From Balneolales bacterium (GTDB lineage: Bacteria; Bacteroidota; Rhodothermia; Balneolales; Natronogracilivirgulaceae), in assembly GCA_007131625.1 (NCBI GenBank), contig SLQC01000349.1, forward strand, positions 1 to 5,710: 5,710 bases of DNA, written 5' to 3'. A program made the translations under genes and the position numbers. The notes under the pieces were generated by a model. That model had not been told where the DNA came from. It did not search any database and was given only the letters and a program-made list of their open reading frames with translations. This document shows positions 1 through 5,594 of this stretch, piece by piece (the first letter of the stretch is position 1; the number at the start of each line of letters is the position of its first letter).

Positions 1-57
1 AGCATGACTTTTTTTCCAAGTTTTTCATGATTGGGTGTATTAATATCAATATCTTAG

Positions 58-759
58 CTAAAGCTAAACCACTATATCCCGAATTGTTCGGATGAGTGTG
101 TTATTAAGTCTAAAAAAACAGATCGCCCTTATATAGCTATTGAATGCGATGGCGCATCCTACCATGGTAGCCTGGAGGACTATTTATGGGACAATTATCG
201 ACAAAATATGCTGGAGGAGCATGGGTTTGTTTTTCACAGAATATGGTCCCGTGACTGGTGGGAGAATTCAGAGCGTGAGCTTCAGAAATTAAATCGATTT
301 ATACATGAACAGGATTCCAATGATAATGGAAGATTACTGTTTAATTCTCCATCATCTGAGCATATAGAGCTGGAAAAGGAATACTTTGGAGCCACTTCTC
401 AGATGAAACCTGTTTCAGTGAATGTCACAAAAGAAAGGCGGTTAAAGAAAAAGCAACCTCAACTTGAAATTGAAGAATTTAAGAATGATGATCAACCAAC
501 ACTATTTGAGCCTGTAAAAACTTCTCATAAAGTGCCAGTCGTAGGTATAGGATCCCAGGTTAAAGTTCAATTATTAGATGATAAAAAAGTGGTGGCCATT
601 TAACTGGTAAAAGGACCGTCAAAAATAATTGAACGAGATGGTGTTCCAATCATAAATGAGAAATCACCCATGGGAATGGCTGTCATTGGAAAAAAGGTCG
701 GTGAGACTTTTGAAATTGGAAATCTTGAGAAGTATTGCAAGGTTATTGATTTTGCCTAA
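58..759 (+). pseudogene. C-terminal remnant of a helicase-nuclease: Vsr/MTES_1575-like endonuclease domain plus GreA/GreB C-terminal-like domain
   Basis: The open frame from 58 lacks a plausible start and follows stops at 28 and 55, so the large helicase part expected upstream is missing or outside the window. The first block carries IAIECDGASYH (about 136-168), then an RQNMLEEHGF segment and FHRIWSRDWW (to about 261). This is the conserved core of the Vsr-like restriction-endonuclease domain found at the end of superfamily I helicases with DUF4011/DUF3320-type architecture. After a low-complexity linker rich in K and E, a second block begins with GIGSQVKVQLLDDKKVVAI. TAA at 601-603 stops it, but the same frame continues to TAA 757-759 with KSPMGMAVIGKKVG, which matches the SPxGxAxxGKxxG pattern of the GreA/GreB C-terminal domain. 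A one-base change, such as AAA to TAA, explains the stop. Just upstream of the block, about 88-110 looks like a degraded FRID(V/L) motif in shifted frames. The role in phage defence is inferred from the architecture. Confidence 0.72.
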
Positions 760-807
760 AAAATTATCACATACTCAATCACAAGTATCGTATTGGAATA
801 ACAATTT

Positions 808-1312
808 TCATTGTGGCACAAAAGCCCTCGGCATCGGCGGAAATGCATCCCAGGTATTATCGAACAAGAGTCGCCTTTCTTTCTTTTTATTGCGTCCTCC
901 ACTGTTTGAAGAAAAAAGGTACGCCTGCTGCTTCGCACTGATCTTTGATGTCAATGACCCATTCCGGCTTCATCGGTCGGGGATGGTATCCACTTTCGCC
1001 GCCAACGATGACCCAGTCGATCCCAGTCAGATTCATAGCGGACAGCGGACCTATGAGCGGCTCACAGGAGAGGGTTGGATCATTCATGGAATTGAAAAAC
1101 ACCACCCGGGATTTTTTCCAGGAATACGGTTCGTTCAGCGATTCCGGGTGAAAGGCTACGTTAAACCCGTTCCGGTATTTCTCAACACCCATGGCATTGA
1201 GGCGGAGGGCCATCACTTCCGCATAACAAAATTTGCACCCCTGGGACACCTTGCTGCATCCGGTGACCGGATTCCAGGTACGTTCGGTCCATTCGATCGA
1301 TTATTGTGCCAT
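808..1312 (-). pseudogene. DUF5131 (phage Gp37/Gp68 family) three-Cys protein, broken by nonsense codon, internal deletion and frameshift
   Basis: The gene reads leftward from ATG 1312-1310. Codon 4 is TAA (1303-1301), and after it the frame continues SIEWTERTWNPVTGCSKVSQ and then GCKFCYAE, giving the CX6CX2C cysteine motif typical of DUF5131. These proteins resemble radical-SAM enzymes and are often paired with TcmP. An uninterrupted stretch runs from a secondary GTG (1249) to TAA 887. Inside it FFNSMND (about 1085) passes directly into PTLSCEPLIGPL, where family members normally have about 80-90 residues between NSMxD and the SxEPLLGPL motif, so an in-frame internal deletion is inferred. 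The C-terminal GIDWVIVGGESG and AAGVPFFFKQW motifs are present. After TGG (901-899) two bases are missing; restoring them gives GGRNKKK, then LLFDNTWDAFPPMPRAFVPQ and TGA at 810-808, the usual family ending. No TcmP partner is visible. The family assignment is strong, the molecular function is not established, and the gene is surely inactive as read. Confidence 0.85.
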
Positions 1313-1725
1313 GATGACCATTCCGGTTCGGTGTGTACGAAAGTCGATTTTTTAATCTTTTTGTAAACGTCGTATCCGGGGTGTAGGTAACCCGTTATCT
1401 TTCGCTTTTGCCCCCTCAAGCAACATTTAACTAACGGTCAATGTGATGAATTTGTGGGAAATATCCCAATTTTTATGCTATTTCATACTCATGAAAACCA
1501 TTACCCAAATGCCGGATTGGCCGACTATGTAAACTGTATTCCTGTTTATTGATGCAAATGCGCTACTTCACAAATGCTCTGTGCAACGCAACCATTCTGA
1601 TAAATAGTTTCTTTTGTTCGTCTACTAATATGATGTTAGATCACATTAAACCTTGTCCTCTTGCTCTTTTGTACTATTTCATGTACCATGTAAAGGTCAT
1701 ACTTCAAATATAGATCCTTGACCTC
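1313..1725. other. Gene-free spacer between the divergent DUF5131 relic and the toxin-antitoxin operon
   Basis: About 410 bases of AT-rich sequence. I see no supported coding region, RNA gene or TcmP remnant. A minus-strand open frame at 1213-1419 overlaps the DUF5131 relic out of frame and has no recognisable motif. The right end should contain the promoter and operator of the Phd/ParE operon. Confidence 0.5.
1670..1690 (+). promoter_or_regulatory. Candidate operator repeats upstream of the antitoxin gene
   Basis: Two imperfect copies of TGTACYAT lie at 1670-1677 and 1682-1689, about one DNA turn apart. The second sits within CATGTACCATG (1680-1690), whose outer arms are symmetric. Phd/YefM proteins repress their own operon by binding short repeats of this kind just upstream of the start codon. 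A possible -10 like TATAGAT lies at 1709-1715, which would leave a very short leader. The call rests on position and repeat structure only. Confidence 0.25.
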
Positions 1726-2013
1726 ATGCAACGCATTCATTTCGACAAAGACATTCAACCGCTTTCGGCTTTCCGGGCAAACGCGGCTTCCATAATAAGT
1801 AAAATCAAACAAGATCGCCGGCCTGTTGTCATTACCCAACACGGTAAGGGGTCGGCCGTACTACTCGATGTTTCTGATTATGAAGAAATGATCGATACCA
1901 TTGAATTACTTCAGGAAGTCAACCAGGCCCGCCAGGAATTGGATCAGGGTAAAGGTGTGCCACATGATAAAGCTATGAAATCAATAAGAGAACGACTGAA
2001 TCAGCTTAAATGA
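1726..2013 (+). CDS. Type II toxin-antitoxin system antitoxin, Phd/YefM family
   Basis: A complete 95-residue protein, the usual size for the family. Residues about 5-60 hold the Phd/YefM DNA-binding fold: a start followed by IQPLSAFRANAASIISKIK, then RPVVITQHGKGSAVLLDVSDYEEM, the signature strand-turn-strand with a conserved GK(G/S)xAVLL. The C-terminal third (about 65-95) is charged and probably disordered until it wraps around the toxin. The ATG at 1726 is chosen because the family N-terminus aligns there; no strong Shine-Dalgarno is visible, which is common in Bacteroidota. The stop overlaps the toxin start by 4 nt (ATGA, 2010-2013), indicating translational coupling. Its expected role is to neutralise the downstream toxin and repress the shared promoter. 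It shows no lesion, unlike its neighbours. Confidence 0.93.
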   Translation: MQRIHFDKDIQPLSAFRANAASIISKIKQDRRPVVITQHGKGSAVLLDVSDYEEMIDTIELLQEVNQARQELDQGKGVPHDKAMKSIRERLNQLK

Positions 2014-2315
2014 AAATAATCTGGTCCCCCACTTCTCTGCGAAAAATTGATACTATCATTGATTTCATTGCGCGCGACAATGTGAATGCCGCCCTGGCCT
2101 TATTAGATAAATTTGAAGAAAAAGCTCGCAGCCTGGATAACCATCCACTTAAAGGAAGAATGATTCCGGTGTTAAAAGATGAAATGAAACGCGAAATGGT
2201 GATCACAAAAAATTATCTGCTTGTATATGAAATCCATGGAAACACTATTGAAATACTGACCGTCAGACATGTCAAACAGGATTCAGATGAATCTGAAGTT
2301 AATGATGACCAGTAA
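2010..2315 (+). CDS. Type II toxin, ParE/RelE superfamily
   Basis: A complete 101-residue protein beginning IIWSPTSLRKIDTIIDFIA, the N-terminal strand and helix of ParE/RelE toxins. It continues with NAALALLDKFEEKARSL (second helix), the HPLKGRMIP loop, then REMVITKNYLLVYEI and IEILTVRHVKQ, the C-terminal sheet strands. The RE pair and the N/Y-Y-LVYEI segment are typical of the ParE-like branch, which acts on DNA gyrase, although RelE-like mRNA cleavage cannot be excluded from sequence alone. The last 11 residues are acidic and lie beyond the usual fold. Translation is probably coupled to the antitoxin through the ATGA overlap. Stop TAA (2313-2315) is followed at once by a second TAA. The 3' end overlaps the end of an uncertain minus-strand frame (2283-2513) that may not be real. 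Confidence 0.92.
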   Translation: MKIIWSPTSLRKIDTIIDFIARDNVNAALALLDKFEEKARSLDNHPLKGRMIPVLKDEMKREMVITKNYLLVYEIHGNTIEILTVRHVKQDSDESEVNDDQ

Positions 2316-2513
2316 TAATGTGGCTCTGACAACCGCTTTAGTGGTAGGGTAAGCAAACAATTCCTTCCGATAGTTCGATACTATCTCTCCATGAAACTTC
2401 ATTGGCCAGAATTTCATTTTCGGCAACAGTTTTTTCATATAGGTGACTTTCTTTTCATCCCATGACTGAGGTTGCATAAACCTCTCCAATTCTTCTATGA
2501 CAGATACCCGCAT
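2283..2513 (-). CDS. Unassigned open frame continuing from the Abi_2 relic
   Basis: A 76-codon frame reading leftward from ATG 2513. It contains SVIEELERFMQPQSWDEKK and KKLLPKMKFWPMKFHGE. The frame is open further upstream without a start, and its first codons could be the shifted continuation of the Abi_2 fragment, since EEL after HAGI fits that family. I do not recognise the remainder, and its last 33 bases overlap the intact toxin gene. It may be another gene fragment joined by deletion, or a chance frame. Confidence 0.25.
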   Translation of the reverse strand: MRVSVIEELERFMQPQSWDEKKVTYMKKLLPKMKFWPMKFHGEIVSNYRKELFAYPTTKAVVRATLLLVIINFRFI

Positions 2514-2650
2514 GAAAAGGATGATCGGGTTGATTTTAATCCTGATAAGGGTAGGTATAAGCCCGTCATCGGTAATAGCTAACTGTAAGAAAGATAGTGA
2601 CGTGCACGCTCCCGATCCGGAATAAGCAACCCTCTTGATGCAAGAAGCCT
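2503..2650 (-). pseudogene. N-terminal fragment of an Abi_2-family abortive-infection protein
   Basis: Reading leftward from about 2650, the first frame gives LLASRGLLIPDRERARHYLS, the conserved opening of Abi_2 (AbiD/AbiF-like) proteins, before TAG at 2581-2579. The next frame resumes with SYYR (from about 2578), then AYTYPYQD and NQPDHPFHAGI, matching the YYRLxGYxYPF and FxxGxxFE segments that follow in the family. This second frame is itself interrupted by TGA (2568-2566) and TAA (2538-2536). The core FDRxLRxL and the C-terminal part are absent. Abi_2 proteins are linked to phage abortive infection. The fragment is fused in frame to the truncated DUF5615 gene, so it has no start of its own. 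The match is read by eye. Confidence 0.6.
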
Positions 2651-2830
2651 GATTATAATACCATCCTGGTTACCGATATCGGGTATCCACTCCTCATCGA
2701 TTGAACCTTGCCCGTATACTTCCCTGATATTATAAACCTTAACATCTTCTTCGTAATTCAGGGGTTGCTGCAGTATCATCAAAGCCCGGCCGATTTGCGG
2801 AGCTATATTTTCATCAATGAAAAACTTCAT
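2651..2830 (-). pseudogene. DUF5615 PIN-like putative toxin, truncated and fused to Abi_2 sequence
   Basis: Starts at ATG 2830-2828 with MKFFIDENIAPQIGRAL, the acidic first strand of the DUF5615/Mut7-C-like PIN fold (D6 and E7). It continues through NIREVYGQGSIDEEWIPDIG and DGIII at about residue 60. Family members then read TQDxxI and run to roughly 130-150 residues. Here the family sequence stops at 2651 and Abi_2-like sequence follows in the same frame to TAG 2579, giving an 83-codon chimera. The start overlaps the restored stop of the DUF433 gene by 4 nt (ATGA). DUF433 and DUF5615-type PIN-like genes are a predicted antitoxin-toxin pair, so this is probably the dead toxin of such a module. 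Nuclease activity is unlikely because the second acidic cluster is missing. Confidence 0.8.
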
Positions 2831-3369
2831 GCCGCAAGCCGTTTCATAAATAGCCGGGAGTCTTCAATATTTTTATCTGTAAGTTCATATAATGCGGCAA
2901 TAAACCCCCGGCTTTTCACCGGCTTTGATCATGTTAATAATGGTATAGACGGTAATGTTGGTTCCCAAAATTACCGGTTGTCCAAATTGATGATGTGGGT
3001 CGACAATGATATCATGCTCTTTACCCAAAGGCCAGAACCGTTCCGCAAGATTCGTTTTTTCCTGAAAATTGATTTTTTTACAATAGGGAGCCACAAGACG
3101 GGTAAACGAAAACTGTTGAGCATTCTCCAGTTCCATTAAAGAGGTGTCGTATTCACAGAAAATACGCTTGCCGTCACTCATCAGATCCATATGTGCATAC
3201 GGATATTCCGTTTCAAATAAATCCGAAAGTCGCTCATGCACCCGTTTAATCTTTGAAAAAGGTACGCCAATTTCCAAAACTTTTTAATCCACCGGCGTAC
3301 TTTCTCTTTCGGCAAATTTTAAATTATGGCCGCATCCGGTATCGTATAAATCCCTTTTCCGATCGCCGG
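2827..3369 (-). pseudogene. DUF433-domain putative antitoxin with helix-turn-helix N-terminus, broken by nonsense codon, deletion and two frameshifts
   Basis: The N-terminal part, read from about 3369, gives GKGIYTIPDAAII, TAA (3321-3319, probably a former TTA Leu), then NLPKEKVRRWIKKF, a MerR-like helix-turn-helix seen at the start of longer DUF433 proteins. Near 3280 the frame shifts and about 50 residues expected between the HTH and the middle domain are missing. The sequence resumes at 3277 with LEIGVPFSKIKRVHERLSDL. The DUF433 domain follows: IIVDPHHQFGQPVILGTNI and INMIKAGEKPG. A run of five C on the plus strand (2905-2909) adds one base; with four, the protein continues FIAALYELTDKNIEDSRLF and MKRLAA to TGA 2829-2827, exactly overlapping the DUF5615 start. 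This restored coupling is good evidence for the ancestral operon. It would have acted as a DNA-binding antitoxin, and it is not functional as read. Confidence 0.8.
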
Positions 3370-3521
3370 TTTTGCAAGGCGAAGTAGCCGAACGAATTTG
3401 GGAGTTGATTCGCGAGCAATGCAAAGCTATGGATATCGAAATTATACGTGGACATGTTTCCAAAGATCATATCCATCTTCTGGTTTCGGTACCGCCTCAA
3501 CACTCGGTAAGCAAGGTGGTA
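3366..3521 (+). pseudogene. tnpA: IS200/IS605-family TnpA (Y1 transposase) fragment
   Basis: The frame reads VLQGEVAERIWELIREQC, then MDIEIIRGHVSKDHIHLL and VSVPPQHSVSKVV. This is the middle of an IS200-like Y1 transposase, including the HUH metal-binding motif (H-I-H in DHIHLL). The N-terminal 30-40 residues (usually ending in KYRxxVL) are missing and replaced at about 3366 by the end of the DUF433 relic on the other strand. After SVSKVV the family would continue QYLKGK to the catalytic tyrosine, but here the sequence changes to group II intron RNA. The open frame runs on to 3626 by chance. With neither N-terminus nor catalytic tyrosine the fragment cannot transpose. Confidence 0.82.
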
Positions 3522-3687
3522 TCGAAGTCGAGGGAAACCGAAGACAACGAGAAGGGCGAAGGCAGTCTTAGCCTGTTCATAGTACCGATTGAACGGTGGG
3601 AAATCAGCTCCGTGAAAGCCACTTAGTAGGAAAGGGACAGGCCTGTTTATGGAGCTGTGTTTTGGAAACAAACCATTGACCGGAACA

Positions 3688-4792
3688 ATGAACTCATTGT
3701 CAACGAAAGAAATACAGATAGCGGCAAGAGCAAGGACTCACAAGGATGAGCCGCTGATAACCCTGCATCCGTTCATTGACGCCGAGCTATTGAACCACTG
3801 CTTCACCGAGCTCAACAAACGTGGAGCCCCGGGAGTAGATGATCAGAGCTGGCATGATTACAATGAAAACAGGAGTGAACACATAGTCAAACTGCTGACG
3901 GCTTTTAAAGATGGAAGCTATCGTGCCCCAGCCATACGCCGGGTATATATCCCGTAAGGCAAAGGCAAGAAGCGCCCCCTTGGTTTGCCAACAGTGGAAG
4001 ACAAGCTCCTGCAAACGGCGGTGACCAAAATTCTCACCCCGATTTACGAACAGGAGTTTCATGACTGTTCGTATGGGTTCAGGCAAGGCAAATCTCAACA
4101 CCAGGCGCTGGAAAAACTGTCTAAAGAGGTCAGCTTTTTCGGCATCACATATGTAATTGATGCCGACATGTCTGACTACTTTGGCAGCATTAACCACCAA
4201 CGACTGCGTGAGTTCCTTGATCGACGGATAAAAGATGGTGTGATACGCAAGATGATAGATAAATGGCTGAAGGCCGGAGTACTGGAAGAGGGAAGAATTA
4301 CCTACCCGGATAAAGGTGCTCCGCAAGGTGGGAGTAATATCACCGATACTCAGTAATATTTATCTGCATCATGTATTGGATGAGTGGTTTATCGAGCAAA
4401 TCCAACCTTTGCTGAAAGATCGCAGCACATTGATTCGATTCGCCGATGATTTCCTGTTGGGATTTACCAACGAAGAAGACGCCCGGCGGGTGATGAACGT
4501 GCTGTCCAAACGTCTCTCAAAGTACAGCCTATCATTGCATCCAGATAAGACGAAGCTTGTTTGCTTGAACGCGAGATCTGGAATAATAAGGTAGATACCT
4601 TTGACTTTCTTGGCTTCACTCACTACATGGGTAAAAGTCAGAAAGGAAGCCAGTCAATTGTTATTCAAATGGCTTAACAGAAGAGGTGGTAAAGCAAAAT
4701 GGGACTAGAAAAAGTACTATATGCTGACAAATAAATGGAAACCGCTGGAACGACCCAAAATCTATCACAGCAATGTCTTAGCGAAACCATAA
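3688..4792 (+). pseudogene. ltrA: Group II intron reverse transcriptase/maturase (LtrA-like), many lesions
   Basis: Starts at ATG 3688 (MNSLSTKEIQ) and reads through RGAPGVDDQSW and RRVYIP, TAA (3955-3957, probably former Lys), then GKGKKRPLGLPTVEDKLLQ, YEQEFHDCSYGFRQGKS and YVIDADMSDYFGSINHQRL (RT domains 1-3). GAPQGG is followed by one extra base (A4333), after which VISPILSNIYLHHVLD and the catalytic box RFADDF appear in the next frame. At about 4570 the frame shifts again to KVDTFDFLGFTHYMGKS. Most of maturase domain X is then deleted (about 4640-4655), with LLFKWLNR from 4658, a base missing near 4682, GGKAKWD, TAG 4705-4707, KKYYMLTNKWK, an extra A in 4738-4741, then PLERPKIYHSNVLAKP and TAA 4790-4792. 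No HNH domain is seen. An RT-active protein is impossible without repair of at least six lesions. Confidence 0.88.
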
Positions 4793-4798
4793 ACAGAG

Positions 4799-4831
4799 GA
4801 ACCGGATGCGGAAAATCCGCTCGTCCGGATC
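4799..4831 (+). ncRNA. Group II intron domain V, degenerate
   Basis: The 33 bases pair as a hairpin: GAACCGGA with TCCGGATC, then GCGG with CCGC around an A-rich loop, the domain V architecture just after the maturase stop. The catalytic triad AGC of active introns is AAC here (A4800-C4802), and the base opposite its centre is A4829 rather than U, so the G-U wobble is lost. The loop no longer reads as a clean GNRA, and the domain is one base shorter than the usual 34. The ribozyme is probably inactive. Confidence 0.7.
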
Positions 4832-4834
4832 TGT

Positions 4835-4871
4835 GGGGGAGGGGGAAGGTAACGACCCTCTCTACCTGGAC
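4835..4871 (+). ncRNA. Group II intron domain VI and 3' splice end
   Basis: A G-rich strand (4835-4845) pairs with CCCTCTC (4856-4862) around a loop containing GGTAAC, as in domain VI of bacterial introns. In CTACC, A4864 would be the bulged branch-point adenosine, and the intron would end with GGAC at 4871, matching the terminal AY rule. The exact boundary is inferred from the pattern. Confidence 0.6.
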
Positions 4872-4880
4872 ATCACAAAG

Positions 4881-4900
4881 CTATCGACTTTAGTCGATAG
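4881..4900 (+). repeat. Perfect 9-bp hairpin just after the intron, possible IS200 end
   Basis: CTATCGACT (4881-4889) and AGTCGATAG (4892-4900) are perfect inverted repeats with a TT spacer. IS200/IS605 elements end in subterminal hairpins of this kind, and a GACTTTAGTC core is common in them. Together with the TnpA fragment on the far side of the intron, this suggests the right end of the interrupted IS. A simple intrinsic terminator is less likely because no U-tract follows. Confidence 0.45.
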
Positions 4901-5104
4901 TAGTTTACTTATAAAGCGCCGCAGCAGAATACGAAAAGTCCAGGTATTGCCTTCAAATCTGCCTGAATCCCCCATGTATTCATCCAATGCTTTTTACATC
5001 TGATGTCCGATGACTGATGTGGTTCTGTACCCAGTTCAACTTGAGTTTCCTCAAAAAACCTGTACTGGTCTCTCTCTGAATACACGTAAAAAAACGTTAG
5101 TAAT
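4901..5104. other. Unassigned sequence after the IS200/intron block
   Basis: No confident gene. A short minus-strand frame (about 5000 to 4870) reads LDEYMGDSGRFEGNTWTF but has no start, crosses the hairpin and matches no family I know. A small inverted repeat ACATC-T-GATGT is present near 4995-5005. Confidence 0.3.
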
Positions 5105-5390
5105 CTATTTGGTTTTGATTTTCAGCCTACCTCCGCTTGATGAAACTTTCACCTGATTTTTTACCGGCTTGGGTACATACACCTTTTTCGCAATAGATGC
5201 CTGGGCTCTTGTAATTACACTGCTTTTGGCCTTCATGACGGTGTTTTTCAATTTGCTGCTCAACGGTTGACGATTGAGGTTTCCTGGAAAAATATTCATC
5301 TTCCTTACCCGGCTTACCTGGCTTTTCAATTTCAATCACAGATTTTCCGCCCGTTTAGTAGTGTGTCGTTCCGGTAATCATGACTTTTTT
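5105..5390 (-). pseudogene. Possible remnant of a basic protein of unknown family
   Basis: Two overlapping minus-strand frames share this stretch. One starts near ATG 5385 with MITGTTHY, stops, then reads GGKSVIEIEKPGKPGKED and an acidic-basic segment to 5127. The other gives LSSKLKNTVMKAKSSVITRA and VYVPKPVKNQVKVSSSGGRL, ending LKIKTK and TAG at 5105. Their composition (K, V, S-rich with little W or C in the second) hints that the second frame is the true C-terminus of a basic protein, with a frameshift near 5290. I do not recognise the family and there is no neighbour to suggest a role. Confidence 0.25.
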
Positions 5391-5594
5391 GCAGTTTTCA
5401 TAATATCTTTGATATTTACAAATCAGTGCTTATACTTACAGATCACCATTCTTATAGTAAATTAAAACACAATAGATTTTCCTCCGCTTATTCTTCATAT
5501 AAAGCCAAATACCGAAATAGAACAACGGCTCCTGTCATTGAAACTCTTTCTGGCTAAATAATATAAAGTAAAAAGTATTGGTGTCTTTGCCTTT
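5391..5594. other. AT-rich spacer before the IS5-type transposase
   Basis: No gene, RNA or repeat can be supported. The left inverted repeat of the IS5-type element should lie here, probably in the last 60 bases, but cannot be identified without the right end. Confidence 0.4.

Larger units (their letters stand above)
3522..4871 (+). mobile_element. Degenerate group II intron inserted in an IS200-like element
   Basis: The element holds the reverse transcriptase relic (3688-4792) and a recognisable domain V/VI end. The roughly 165 bases before the ORF, with segments such as GAAAGCCACTTAGTAGG (about 3615-3631), look like structured intron RNA rather than coding sequence, but are too short for a full domain I, so the 5' part is probably deleted. 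No clear GUGYG 5' end is visible; GTGGTATCG at 3516 is the closest candidate. The 3' end is placed at C4871 (GGAC), 7 nt after the probable branch adenosine A4864. Retrohoming would need both RNA and protein, and both are damaged. Confidence 0.7.

Noticed and set aside
801..814. Small hairpin ACAAT-TTTC-ATTGT as a terminator between the converging helicase and DUF5131 relics
   Set aside because: Only 5 A/T-rich pairs, no U-tract, and it overlaps the DUF5131 stop.
656..1366. A 236-codon plus-strand open frame
   Set aside because: It lies antisense to the DUF5131 relic, whose motifs are clear on the minus strand, and its left end is out of frame with the GreA-like domain. It is a shadow.
3324..3671. 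A 115-codon minus-strand open frame
   Set aside because: It is antisense to the IS200 fragment and intron RNA, with no recognisable domain.
601..3957. Recurrent in-frame TAA codons as a sign of stop-codon reassignment
   Set aside because: The intact toxin gene ends with TAA at the family-typical place, and most of the broken genes also carry frameshifts and deletions, which recoding cannot explain.
3787..4326. A 179-codon minus-strand open frame
   Set aside because: It is antisense to the reverse transcriptase core and has no family-like motif.
4806..5003. A 65-codon plus-strand frame starting inside domain V
   Set aside because: It runs through intron RNA and the hairpin, and its composition is explained by structured RNA.
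5274..5465. A 63-codon plus-strand hydrophobic frame
   Set aside because: Antisense to the basic minus-strand frames and rich in F/I/L simply from AT-rich sequence. There is no start context or motif.
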